From assembly GCF_003610895.1 (NCBI RefSeq), contig NZ_MCAS01000028.1, positions 1 through 64,000 on the forward strand: a DNA stretch of 64,000 nt, read 5' to 3'. The notes beneath the pieces are model-generated. The model was not told the origin of the DNA. It searched no databases and saw only the letters and a program-made list of their open reading frames with translations. Below are positions 26,340-34,297 of the stretch, one piece after another (the first letter of the stretch is position 1; every line of letters starts with the position of its first letter). Source of the DNA: Paraburkholderia fungorum (lineage in GTDB: Bacteria > Pseudomonadota > Gammaproteobacteria > Burkholderiales > Burkholderiaceae). Position numbers and translations under genes: made by a program.

Positions 26340-27257
26340 ATGAGCAACCTGAGCGCGAACACTGAATTCCCCTTCTTCGTCTCCGCCGGCGACATCCTCA
26401 CTGATCTCGTGCGCACCGGCGCCTCGCAATGGCTCTCGCGCCCGGGCGGCGCCGGCTGGAACGTCGCGCGCTGCGTCGCGCAACTCGGCTTGCCGACCGC
26501 GTGCGCCGGGTCGCTGGGTGTCGACAACTTCTCCGACGAACTGTGGAACGCGAGCCTCGCCGCGGGGCTCGACATGCGCTTCATGCAGCGCGTGGAGCGC
26601 CCGCCGCTGCTGGCGATCGTCCATCAAACGCATCCGCCGGCGTACTTTTTCATGGGTGAGAACGGCGCCGATCTGGCGTTCGATCCCACGCGCCTGCCGG
26701 CCGGCTGGATCGAACAGGTGAAGTGGGCGCATTTTGGTTGCATCAGCCTGGTGCGCCAGCCGCTTGGCGACACGCTGGCCGCGTTGGCCGCCGAATTGCG
26801 CGCGCGCGGCGTGAAGATCAGTTTCGATCCGAATTACCGGAACCTGATGGAGCACGGGTACGAACCCACGTTGCGCAAGATGGCCGCGCTGGCCGATCTG
26901 ATCAAGGTGTCGGACGAAGATTTGCGCATGCTGTTCAAGACGGACGACGAGGCCGGCGCGCTCGCGCAGTTGCGGGCCATGAATCCTGCCGCCACGGTGC
27001 TGGTGACGCGCGGACCGGAGGCGTCCATGTTGATCGACGGCGCCACGGTCGTAGAAGCCCGGCCGCCCCGGGTCGAAGTGGTCGATACGGTGGGTGCCGG
27101 CGATGCCTCGATTGGCGGCCTGCTGTTCAGCCTGATGACCGCGCCGCAACGGGCATGGCCGGAGCACCTCGCCTTTTCTCTCGCCGCCGGCGCCGCAGCT
27201 TGCCGCCATGCCGGCGCGCATGCGCCGTCCTTGGATGAAGTTGTCGCGCTGCTGTAG
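26340..27257 (+). CDS. PfkB-family sugar kinase (probable fructokinase)
   Basis: A 305-residue ribokinase-fold kinase. The N-terminal GGAGWNVARCVAQLG block and the C-terminal VDTVGAGDASIGGLL motif (catalytic D in GAGD) are clear; the usual DAF is DAS here. Next to the AGE isomerase it most likely phosphorylates fructose to fructose-6-phosphate, completing entry of mannose into glycolysis. 2-Keto-3-deoxygluconate or another sugar remains possible. Confidence 0.88.
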   Translation: MSNLSANTEFPFFVSAGDILTDLVRTGASQWLSRPGGAGWNVARCVAQLGLPTACAGSLGVDNFSDELWNASLAAGLDMRFMQRVERPPLLAIVHQTHPPAYFFMGENGADLAFDPTRLPAGWIEQVKWAHFGCISLVRQPLGDTLAALAAELRARGVKISFDPNYRNLMEHGYEPTLRKMAALADLIKVSDEDLRMLFKTDDEAGALAQLRAMNPAATVLVTRGPEASMLIDGATVVEARPPRVEVVDTVGAGDASIGGLLFSLMTAPQRAWPEHLAFSLAAGAAACRHAGAHAPSLDEVVALL

Positions 27258-27402
27258 CTTTTTTGCCTTGTGCGGCGGGTATTGTTATCAAGCCCGGTTG
27301 CCAGGCCGGTTGCAGACGTCGAGCGCCGCGCAGGCGAAAACGGAACCCCGATCATCGTGCTAGGATGAAAAGACCCTTCCCTTTGGAAGAAGGAGCGTTG
27401 CC

Positions 27403-27633
27403 ATGGAGGACATCACCTACACCAAGGGCATCTACACGGCCACCGCGTCGATAAGAGAAGTGCAAAGCGACACGTGGCAGGGCCTCGTCACCCTTTCCCG
27501 CGACGAAGGTGAAGCCAGCGCCGACCAGGAGACCACGGTCTACGAGGTCGACGCCACGTCGTCCACGCCGGAGGAAGCGCTCGAGGAAGCCAAAGCCCTC
27601 GCCCACCGCATCCTCGGGGAAATCGAACTCTAG
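27403..27633 (+). CDS. Small hypothetical protein
   Basis: A 76-residue acidic protein of unknown function. Predicted from residue pattern: an N-terminal beta region (YTKGIYTATASI..TWQGLVTLSRDEG) and a C-terminal acidic helix (TPEEALEEAKALAHRILGEIE). GAAGGAGCG seven bases before the ATG is a strong ribosome site, supporting a real gene. The layout resembles its neighbour at 27695, suggesting a distant paralogue pair. Confidence 0.75.
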   Translation: MEDITYTKGIYTATASIREVQSDTWQGLVTLSRDEGEASADQETTVYEVDATSSTPEEALEEAKALAHRILGEIEL

Positions 27634-27694
27634 GCAACCCGGCGCCGCGCCCGTTGCGCTGCGCCACCTGCGAATCAACCGGCTGGAGGCGATC

Positions 27695-27940
27695 ATGGCT
27701 GAACAGCTCTTCCTCTACGGCGTGTACTCGATCCACGTCCGCCCTCTCGAACTCAGCGGCGCGCGCTGGGACGCGGAATATGAAATCCGGCATCGCGACA
27801 AGGCCGTCAAATCATGGACTACCGTGGGCGGCGACAACGGTTACGCGGACGAAGCCGAAGCCATCGCCGCAGCGCACCAGCAGGCCGTCGACGACATCGA
27901 ACACGGCGCCGGCATTCCAAAGCCGCGGGCCTTTCCGTAG
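27695..27940 (+). CDS. Small hypothetical protein, possible paralogue of neighbour
   Basis: An 81-residue soluble protein of unknown function. Like the gene 61 bases upstream it has a beta-rich first half (FLYGVYSIHVRPLELSGARWDAEYEIRHRDKA) and an alanine-rich helix (DEAEAIAAAHQQAVDDIEHG). The start at 27695 is chosen because GGAGG lies five bases before it; longer upstream reading frame overlaps the preceding gene in another frame. Confidence 0.72.
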   Translation: MAEQLFLYGVYSIHVRPLELSGARWDAEYEIRHRDKAVKSWTTVGGDNGYADEAEAIAAAHQQAVDDIEHGAGIPKPRAFP

Positions 27941-28189
27941 GCTCGCCGCGAGTGCGTTGAGCGACGCGCGTGTGCGTGCTTGTGTACCATCGAGGCGGGC
28001 CACAGCGTCGGCCGCGTTCGCCTGAAACGCCGCAAGCACGCGCTCGAAGCACCACGACGGCATCCCTGCCGGCCGCGCTGCATCATTAAACGCGTTACCT
28101 CCAGCGCCCCTGCAGCGCGCCGAAAATCACCCTCCGCGCGCTAACCGGCGTGCTACGCTTTGCGCGTTTTCCCTCTTCGCGAGCACGCG

Positions 28190-29161
28190 ATGGCGACTGA
28201 ATCACCCGACCGTCTTTCCAGTATCGGCGACGACGAAGCGCGTGCGCGGAAACGTCGTGCGCGCGGCAGCCGGGAAATGCGCCTGGACGATCGCGTCGTG
28301 GTCGCGCACGGCATGCCGACGCCGCTCTGGCAGGATCTCTACCACCGGGCACTGGTCGTGCGCTGGCCGACGTTTTTCGTCTCGCTCGCGGTGCTGTTCC
28401 TGCTGCTCAACACGGTGTTTGCGTCGCTCTACATGATCGGCGAGGCGCCGATTGCGAATCAGTTTCCAGCGGGTTTCGGCGGCGCGTTTTTCTTCAGTGT
28501 GGAAACACTGGCGACGGTCGGCTACGGCGACATGCATCCGCAAACTGTTTACGCACATTGGATCGCGACGCTGGAAATCTTCGTCGGCATGTCCAGCATC
28601 GCGTTGGCGACGGGGCTGATCTTCGCGCGCTTCTCGCGCCCGCACGCCAAGATCATGTTCGCCCGCTACGCAATTGTGCGGCCGCTCGAAGGCCGCATGA
28701 CGCTGGTGGTACGCGCCGCCAACGCGCGTCAGAACGTCATCGCCGAAGCGCGAGCGAAGCTGCGCCTCATGCGGCTGGAGACCACCGTCGAGGGCTTTAC
28801 GTTACGCAAGCTCTACGACCTGACGTTGCTGCGCGATCAGCATCCGGTGTTCAAACTGGGCTGGAGCCTGATGCACGTGATCGACGAAACCAGCCCGCTA
28901 TTCGGCGAAACCGCCGAAACGCTCATAGGCCGGGACGCGTCGCTGTGGCTCACGCTCGAAGGAGTCGACGAATCGACCGCGCAAACCATGCAGGCGCGTC
29001 ACATGTGGACTTGTGAACAGATCCGCTGGCAGCACAAATACGTCGACATCATGCATGAGGAAAACGGCGTGAGTCACATCGACTACTCGCATTTCGACGA
29101 GGTCGTGCCGCTCGACCCGACGCCCGTTGCCACCCCTGCAGCGAAAGCACCTGCGCCGTAA
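28190..29161 (+). CDS. Inward-rectifier (KirBac1-type) potassium channel
   Basis: A 323-residue inner-membrane channel with two transmembrane helices (about 59-81 and 122-144), the selectivity filter TVGYG at 109-113, and a large cytoplasmic immunoglobulin-like domain. It is very close to the structurally known KirBac1.1 of Burkholderia pseudomallei: GAFFFSVETLATVGYGDMHP, KIMFARYAIVRP, RLMRLETT and MHVIDETSPLFGET are nearly unchanged. Start taken as the ATG at 28190; a TTG at 28160 would add ten residues. Confidence 0.95.
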   Translation: MATESPDRLSSIGDDEARARKRRARGSREMRLDDRVVVAHGMPTPLWQDLYHRALVVRWPTFFVSLAVLFLLLNTVFASLYMIGEAPIANQFPAGFGGAFFFSVETLATVGYGDMHPQTVYAHWIATLEIFVGMSSIALATGLIFARFSRPHAKIMFARYAIVRPLEGRMTLVVRAANARQNVIAEARAKLRLMRLETTVEGFTLRKLYDLTLLRDQHPVFKLGWSLMHVIDETSPLFGETAETLIGRDASLWLTLEGVDESTAQTMQARHMWTCEQIRWQHKYVDIMHEENGVSHIDYSHFDEVVPLDPTPVATPAAKAPAP

Positions 29162-29168
29162 GCAGCGG

Positions 29169-29208
29169 CAAAACCCCGGCGAAACCCCAGCAGAACCCCG
29201 GCGAAAGC
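29169..29208. repeat. Short tandem repeat after Kir channel stop
   Basis: Three near-copies of AAACCCCGGCG (11-12 bp) lie between the Kir channel stop and the end of the convergent porin gene. CCGGC/GCCGG pairs can form a small hairpin, so the repeats may derive from a terminator. Confidence 0.7.
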
Positions 29209-29215
29209 CGGTCGT

Positions 29216-30331
29216 TCAGAACTTGTGGCGAATCCCCACCACGCCCACCAGCTGGATGCTTGAGCTCGACGGATTGCTGATCCCTTCAATCGCCGCCACG
29301 GTATTCGACGACGAGCGCTGATAGATCGCGTTCACATACAGATCGGTACGCTTGGACAGGTAGTACTGCACGCCCGCGCTGGTTTGCAGGTAGTGCACGC
29401 TCGGCTTCGCGCTTTGCGTCGTATTGACCTGCGTGTACGTTTCGCCAATCGCGAACATCACGGCCGGCGTAAAGCGATAACGGAAACTGCCTTCGTAGTT
29501 GTTGAAGCGCTGCGATGCACCGGTCTGCAGATTGAACAGCGAGGTCGTGTACAGCATGCCGAAGGTCGCGTTGCCGAAGTCGTACGTGCCGGCGGCGCCC
29601 CAGATCTGCTGCTTCGTGATGCCCTTCAAAAACGTGAAGTAGTTGTCCGACGGAATCGCGCCGGTCGGATCGAGCGCCGGGTTATCGAGCACCACGTAAG
29701 CAACGCCGAGATGGAACGGCCCCTGCGCATAGGTACCGCCGACGCTCCAGCTGCGGTTCGCCGCAAAGTTGGTCGCGTTGGAGAAGCCGTACATCGCATT
29801 GCCCTGGAAGCCGGCGAAGGTCGGCGTCACGTATTTCACCGAGTTGTCGGTGCGAAACGTGTTGTTCAGATCGTCGGTATCGAACGGATGCAGCGCGTAC
29901 TGCGTCAGCGACGTGCTCGCACCGATCTGCAGCGGCGCCAGCGAATCCTGCGCGGCGTTGTACTGACGGCCCATCGTGAAGGTCCCCCAGCGCGGGTTCG
30001 ACAATCCCACCCACGCCTGACGGCCGAACATGCGGCCGTTCGCGCTCGCCGTGCCGGTTTCGATGTTGAAGCCGTTCTCCAGCTTGAAGATCGCCGCGGT
30101 GCCGCCGCCCAGATCCTCCGTGCCCACCATGCCCCAGCGCGTACCCTGTTCGTTGCCGCCGGTCGCCTGCCAGGTCGTGCTGCCTTTCTGATTGCTCGTG
30201 TAGGTCATGCCGGCGTCGACGATGCCGTACAGCGTGACGCTCGACTGCGCCGCGACGTTGTCACTCGATGCCGCGAGCACCGCACCGATCCCCGCGCCTG
30301 CAAGCGCCATCACCAAACCTTTGCTGTTCAT
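29216..30331 (-). CDS. Gram-negative trimeric porin
   Basis: A 371-residue outer-membrane porin of the beta-proteobacterial 16-strand family. The signal peptide ends near residue 27 (ASSDNVAA/QSSVTLYGIVDAG); WGMVGTEDLGGGTAAIFKLENGFN follows and the chain ends in VGIRHKF with the terminal phenylalanine. AAGGAAA seven bases before the ATG fixes the start. It is divergent from the formylglutamate amidohydrolase gene, and a palindrome shared by both promoters suggests joint IclR control, so it may admit the substrate of that pathway. Confidence 0.92.
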   Translation of the reverse strand: MNSKGLVMALAGAGIGAVLAASSDNVAAQSSVTLYGIVDAGMTYTSNQKGSTTWQATGGNEQGTRWGMVGTEDLGGGTAAIFKLENGFNIETGTASANGRMFGRQAWVGLSNPRWGTFTMGRQYNAAQDSLAPLQIGASTSLTQYALHPFDTDDLNNTFRTDNSVKYVTPTFAGFQGNAMYGFSNATNFAANRSWSVGGTYAQGPFHLGVAYVVLDNPALDPTGAIPSDNYFTFLKGITKQQIWGAAGTYDFGNATFGMLYTTSLFNLQTGASQRFNNYEGSFRYRFTPAVMFAIGETYTQVNTTQSAKPSVHYLQTSAGVQYYLSKRTDLYVNAIYQRSSSNTVAAIEGISNPSSSSIQLVGVVGIRHKF

Positions 30332-30407
30332 CTGCGTTTCCTTTTTATGAGTGTGTGAACTTGCCCTGTCGAAGCCGATCATTAGCCACCTGATCGCTCT
30401 TCGTCTT

Positions 30408-30428
30408 TTGTTTTATTGCATAAAACAA
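30408..30428. promoter_or_regulatory. Palindromic operator, porin side
   Basis: Perfect 9-bp arms TTGTTTTAT/ATAAAACAA with spacer TGC, 77 bases upstream of the porin start. The same palindrome (8-bp arms) occurs at 30648. Predicted IclR-family site. Confidence 0.7.
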
Positions 30429-30647
30429 CGTATCGTTTATTATTCGAAACGCAAAATTGATCGGTCAAGGCTCTGCAGAAATACTGGTTTGCCCGCATTG
30501 ACCGCGCAACTCACCGCTGGGGGTTTTACTGGGTAACACGGCGCAAATCCTTGACCAGAAAGGATTTCAAAATAGATGATCCGGACAGCAAGGCTTTCGA
30601 CGAGTAACTTGACCCGTCATCAGGTTCGTCGTTAAATATTGATATGC

Positions 30648-30666
30648 TGTTTTATTTAATAAAACA
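30648..30666. promoter_or_regulatory. Palindromic operator, amidohydrolase side
   Basis: Perfect 8-bp arms TGTTTTAT/ATAAAACA with spacer TTA, about 65 bases upstream of the amidohydrolase TTG start; identical arms to the site at 30408. Confidence 0.7.
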
Positions 30667-30731
30667 CACAAGCCACTGACTCCGGTCCCGACGCCCTGCG
30701 AAGCGCGCCGGCCACCCGAAAGGAATTTGTT

Positions 30732-31628
30732 TTGACGCCCGAGAGCAACACTTTTGCCGCGCCCGCTGGCGCGCCGTTCTTTGTCGCGGAACCCACTGCG
30801 GCTGCGCTGCCGATCCTGTTCGATTCACCGCACAGCGGCATCGCGCTGCCGGCCGATTTCGGCACGTCCGCGCCGGCCGGCGCGATTCGCAGTTCGTGGG
30901 ATGCATTCGTCGACGAACTGTGGGCCGGCGTGCCGGAGCAAGGCGGCGTGTTGATCGGTGCGCATTTCCCGCGCGCCTATATCGACCCGAACCGCGCCAT
31001 CACGGACATCGACGTGCAACTACTCGCCGAGCCGTGGCCCGAACCGCTCGCGCCGGAGAAGTACACGCTGCGCGGCATGGGCCTGATCCGGCGCGACGCG
31101 CTGCCGAACGTGCCGATGTACAACCGCAAGCTGTCGGTCGCCGAAGTGCAGCATCGCATCGACGCGTACTACCGGCCCTACCGCGCGGCGCTCAGCGCCG
31201 CCGCCGAGCGCGCTTACGCGCGGCACGGCGCGCTGTGGCACGTCGATTGTCATTCGATGAAATCGCGTGGCAACGAGATGAACGTCGACGCCGGCGCGGC
31301 GCGGCCCGACTTCGTGATCAGCGACCGCCGCGGCACCACCGCGGACCCCGCCTTCACGCAATGGGTAGCGGACTATTTCAGCGGCGCGGGCTATCGCGTG
31401 CAGGTGAATGAGCCGTATCAGGGCGGCGATCTGCTCACGGCCGTGAGCGATCCCGCGCGGCGCAGACACAGCATCCAGATCGAGCTGAATCGCGCTCTGT
31501 ATATGGACGAAGCCGCGTTCGTCAAACACGCCGGCTTCGACGCACTCAAGCGGGACCTCGACGCCTTTGCCGCCACGCTCGCCGACTACGTCCGCGCGCA
31601 ACTTGCCACGCCCCGTCCGGCTCAATGA
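30732..31628 (+). CDS. N-formylglutamate amidohydrolase family protein
   Basis: A 298-residue zinc hydrolase of the HutG/FGase family, which splits N-formylglutamate (or related N-acyl amino acids) to glutamate and formate. Family blocks are all visible: FDSPHSGIALP, PRAYIDPNRAITDID, LWHVDCHSM, ISDRRGTTADP and IQIELNRALYMDE. It begins with TTG, with AAAGGA about eight bases ahead. No other hut genes are present; the partners here are IclR, a YfcC transporter and a divergent porin, so the locus looks like a dedicated uptake-and-cleavage unit. Confidence 0.9.
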   Translation: MTPESNTFAAPAGAPFFVAEPTAAALPILFDSPHSGIALPADFGTSAPAGAIRSSWDAFVDELWAGVPEQGGVLIGAHFPRAYIDPNRAITDIDVQLLAEPWPEPLAPEKYTLRGMGLIRRDALPNVPMYNRKLSVAEVQHRIDAYYRPYRAALSAAAERAYARHGALWHVDCHSMKSRGNEMNVDAGAARPDFVISDRRGTTADPAFTQWVADYFSGAGYRVQVNEPYQGGDLLTAVSDPARRRHSIQIELNRALYMDEAAFVKHAGFDALKRDLDAFAATLADYVRAQLATPRPAQ

Positions 31629-31650
31629 CGCAACGAGAGAAGGAACAACC

Positions 31651-32421
31651 GTGAACTACATCGTCGATTCCGTCGACAGCGCGCTCAGCTTGCTGAGCCA
31701 TGTCGCCGAACATCCTGGCCTCGGTGTCACCGAGCTCGCCAATCAGCTCGGCATCAACAAGTCGCGCGCTTACCGCATGCTGTGCACGCTCGAATTGCAT
31801 CGCTTCGTGGTGCAGGACACGCGCGCCTCGACCTACGCGCTCGGGCCGCAGGCCTTCGTGATCGGCGTCGCGGCCGTGCAGCAGAACACGCTGGTGCGCT
31901 CGGCGCAAAAGCACATGCTCGCGCTCAACCAGGCGATCAACGAAAACGTCGTGCTGCGCGTGCGCGAAGGGCTCGAAACGGTGTGCGTCGCGCGTTGCGA
32001 AAGCACGCACGAGATGCGCACCATCGGCGCGGTGGGCAACCGGCGCGCGCTCAACAGCGGCGCGTCCGGCAAGATCCTGCTCGCGTTCGCACCGGACGCG
32101 GTGAAGACCGAATACTTCGCGCGACTAAAGAAATTGCCGCAGCCGCCAGACCTGCTGAAGCTCGTCGACGAACTCGATGCGATCGCGCGCAAAGGCTACG
32201 CGGTCAGCGTGGGCGAAGTGACAGCCGGCGCGGTCGCAATCTCGGTGCCGGTGCGCGACGTCACCGGAGAAGCCGTGGCCGCGGTCAGCGTGTCCGGGCC
32301 GGAAATGCGCATTAGCCGGATCGAGATTCCGGATTACCTCGAACGTCTGCAAGCCTGCAGCCGCACGATCTCCGCCGAACTCGGCTACGCCTCGCCGCAC
32401 ATGAATCCGCTGCCGGCATGA
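31651..32421 (+). CDS. IclR-family transcriptional regulator
   Basis: A 256-residue IclR regulator: N-terminal winged helix-turn-helix (about 5-65, SALSLLSHVAEHPGLGVTELANQLGINKSRAYRML) and C-terminal effector domain (about 80-245, with ALNSGASGKILLAF and VGEVTAGAVAISVPV). GTG start preceded by AAGGA six bases away. Cotranscribed with the amidohydrolase (22 bases) and transporter (13 bases). The twin palindromes at 30408 and 30648 are its likely operators. Confidence 0.93.
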   Translation: MNYIVDSVDSALSLLSHVAEHPGLGVTELANQLGINKSRAYRMLCTLELHRFVVQDTRASTYALGPQAFVIGVAAVQQNTLVRSAQKHMLALNQAINENVVLRVREGLETVCVARCESTHEMRTIGAVGNRRALNSGASGKILLAFAPDAVKTEYFARLKKLPQPPDLLKLVDELDAIARKGYAVSVGEVTAGAVAISVPVRDVTGEAVAAVSVSGPEMRISRIEIPDYLERLQACSRTISAELGYASPHMNPLPA

Positions 32422-32434
32422 CAGGAACCCGCCC

Positions 32435-33925
32435 ATGACCACGCTTACGCCACCTGCCCCACCCGCAGCGCCCGCCGCCGATGACGACCCGCCGCGAGAT
32501 CACCATCCCGGCAGCGGCAGCGATGAAAAGAAGCCGCACGGCAAGATGCTGCATCCGGTAGTGATGATGATCTGGGTCGTGCTCGCCGCCGTGGCGATGA
32601 CCTATCTGATCGACGCCGGCCGCTTCGAGCGTCACGACAAGCTGGTGGTGCCGGGTACTTATCAGGTCGTGCCGAAGAGCCACAGTCTCGCGACGCTGGT
32701 CGCGCCGGGCGTCAGCAAAAGCACGCCCGAGCAGGCTATGCCGGCGAGCCTGGTGTCGGCATTCGTCGCGGTGCCGAACGGTCTCATCAAGAACGCGCCG
32801 CTGATTTTCATGGTGATGTTCGTCGGCGGAATGTTCGGTGTGATGCGCAAGACCGGCGTGGTGGATGCGGGGATCGACCGGCTCCTGCAACTCACCGCCG
32901 GGAATGTCTATGTGCTCGCGCCCCTTCTGATGGTGCTGATCGGTCTTGGCAGCACCTTGCTCGGGTTCATCTCCGAATACCTCGTGATCATTCCGATGGT
33001 CATGGTGCTGGCGCGGCGGCTCGGTCTGTCGAACCTGTTCGCGGTAGGGCTGGTTGCGATTGCCGCGAAGGTCGGTTATATCGCCTCGGTGACCAATCCG
33101 CTGTCGCTCGCCGTCGCGCAGCCGATCGTCGGCGTGCCGCTCTTTAGCGGGATCGCGATGCGCATCGGCGTGTTCGTCGTGTTCCTGACGCTGGGCATAC
33201 TCTATCTGCTGGCGCATGTGCGTTTGAGCGGCTACCGGCTGGCTGCCGCAAAGGCGAGCCTCGACGAACACCCGCAAGCGAAGCTGTCGGGCCGCCACAA
33301 AGCGACGCTGATCGTGTTGACGATCGCCGCCGCCATGCTGGTGATCGGCACGCGTGAATTGCGTTGGGGCAACGTGGAGTTGTCCGCGTTCTACGTGTTC
33401 ATCAGCATCGTGACGGCCGTGGTGGGCAGGCTCGATTCGCGCAGCGCGGCCGATGCTTTCGTCGACGGTATGAAGGGGATGATTCTGGCCGGCTTGTTGA
33501 TCGGACTCGCGGCATCTGTCGAACTGATTCTGCAGAACAGCCTCGTGCTCGACACGCTGATCGACCATTTCACGCGGCTCGCGCGCGGCCAATCGGCGGT
33601 GTGGGTAGCGAACGGCCTGATGGCCGTGCAGATGGTGCTGGACGTGTTCATTCCGTCAGTCTCGGGCAAGGCCGCGGTCAGCATGCCGATCATCGGACCG
33701 ATTGCGCAATTGTCCGGCGTCAGCGGCCAGACCTCGGTGCTTGCTTTCGTTCTGGGCGGCGGCTTGACGAACATGGTGACGCCGACCTCGGGGATGCTGC
33801 TCGCGTATCTCGCCACCGCACGGGTCGGCTTCGGGCAGTGGATCAGGTTCATCCTGCCCTTGTTCGTGGTGCTGCTGTTGCTCTCGGGTGGTGCGCTCGC
33901 GCTGGCCGTCTGGACGGGGTACTAG
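32435..33925 (+). CDS. YfcC/DcuC-family carboxylate or amino-acid transporter
   Basis: A 496-residue inner-membrane protein with about 12 hydrophobic helices, matching the YfcC (C4-dicarboxylate anaerobic carrier-like) family. Conserved blocks include PLIFMVMFVGGMFGVMRKTG, FISEYLVIIPMVMVLARRLG, AAKVGYIASVTNPLSLAVAQPI and FIPSVSGKAAVSMPIIGP. The first 38 residues are a proline-rich cytoplasmic leader. By context it may import the amidohydrolase substrate, an N-acyl or dicarboxylic amino acid (inference). Confidence 0.88.
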   Translation: MTTLTPPAPPAAPAADDDPPRDHHPGSGSDEKKPHGKMLHPVVMMIWVVLAAVAMTYLIDAGRFERHDKLVVPGTYQVVPKSHSLATLVAPGVSKSTPEQAMPASLVSAFVAVPNGLIKNAPLIFMVMFVGGMFGVMRKTGVVDAGIDRLLQLTAGNVYVLAPLLMVLIGLGSTLLGFISEYLVIIPMVMVLARRLGLSNLFAVGLVAIAAKVGYIASVTNPLSLAVAQPIVGVPLFSGIAMRIGVFVVFLTLGILYLLAHVRLSGYRLAAAKASLDEHPQAKLSGRHKATLIVLTIAAAMLVIGTRELRWGNVELSAFYVFISIVTAVVGRLDSRSAADAFVDGMKGMILAGLLIGLAASVELILQNSLVLDTLIDHFTRLARGQSAVWVANGLMAVQMVLDVFIPSVSGKAAVSMPIIGPIAQLSGVSGQTSVLAFVLGGGLTNMVTPTSGMLLAYLATARVGFGQWIRFILPLFVVLLLLSGGALALAVWTGY

Positions 33926-33960
33926 AACGCACAACGCACCCGCGTCAGGCGGCTTTGCCC

Positions 33961-33981
33961 ACCGGCCGGAAAAAGGCCGGT
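33961..33981 (+). terminator. Hairpin after YfcC-family gene
   Basis: ACCGGCC/GGCCGGT around GGAAAAA, 36 bases past the transporter stop codon. No T tract follows, so termination is uncertain. Confidence 0.4.
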
Positions 33982-34245
33982 TGGGGTCCGATTCGGGTCC
34001 GGGTCAAGGTCGATTCCACCCTCGCGCAGCACACCAGGGCATACCCGAATTCGTTCATCGCGTGGCAGATCCATCTCAACACTTCATTAAAACGCGTGAC
34101 CCGTCGCGCGGTTTCGTTGAACGCCCGGATAAGTAGAAAAAATTCACTCCAATTGGCGCTAAAAAATAGAGTCTCTTTCGCCGCGCCGCCTTTTGTGGCC
34201 CCCACTCCACGGCGCGCGGAGGCAAAACCGCAATCAATTGCATGG
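33982..34245. other. Intergenic upstream region of indolepyruvate oxidoreductase gene
   Basis: About 260 bases without a gene. The AT-rich stretch at 34110-34180 is the likeliest promoter location. Confidence 0.35.
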
Positions 34246-34279
34246 GATCGGAGTAAGCGCTAAAGCGCCAACTCCGATC
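34246..34279 (+). promoter_or_regulatory. Leader hairpin upstream of indolepyruvate oxidoreductase gene
   Basis: Nested perfect arms GATCGGAGT/ACTCCGATC and GCGCT/AGCGC form one long hairpin ending 18 bases before the ATG at 34298, just upstream of its GGAGA ribosome site. It could be a protein operator or a structured 5' leader. Confidence 0.6.
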
Positions 34280-34297
34280 GACAATGGAGACTCACCC

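Noticed and set aside
30732..33925. hut (histidine utilisation) operon
   Set aside because: Only an FGase-type gene is present; no hutH, hutU, hutI or hutF nearby.
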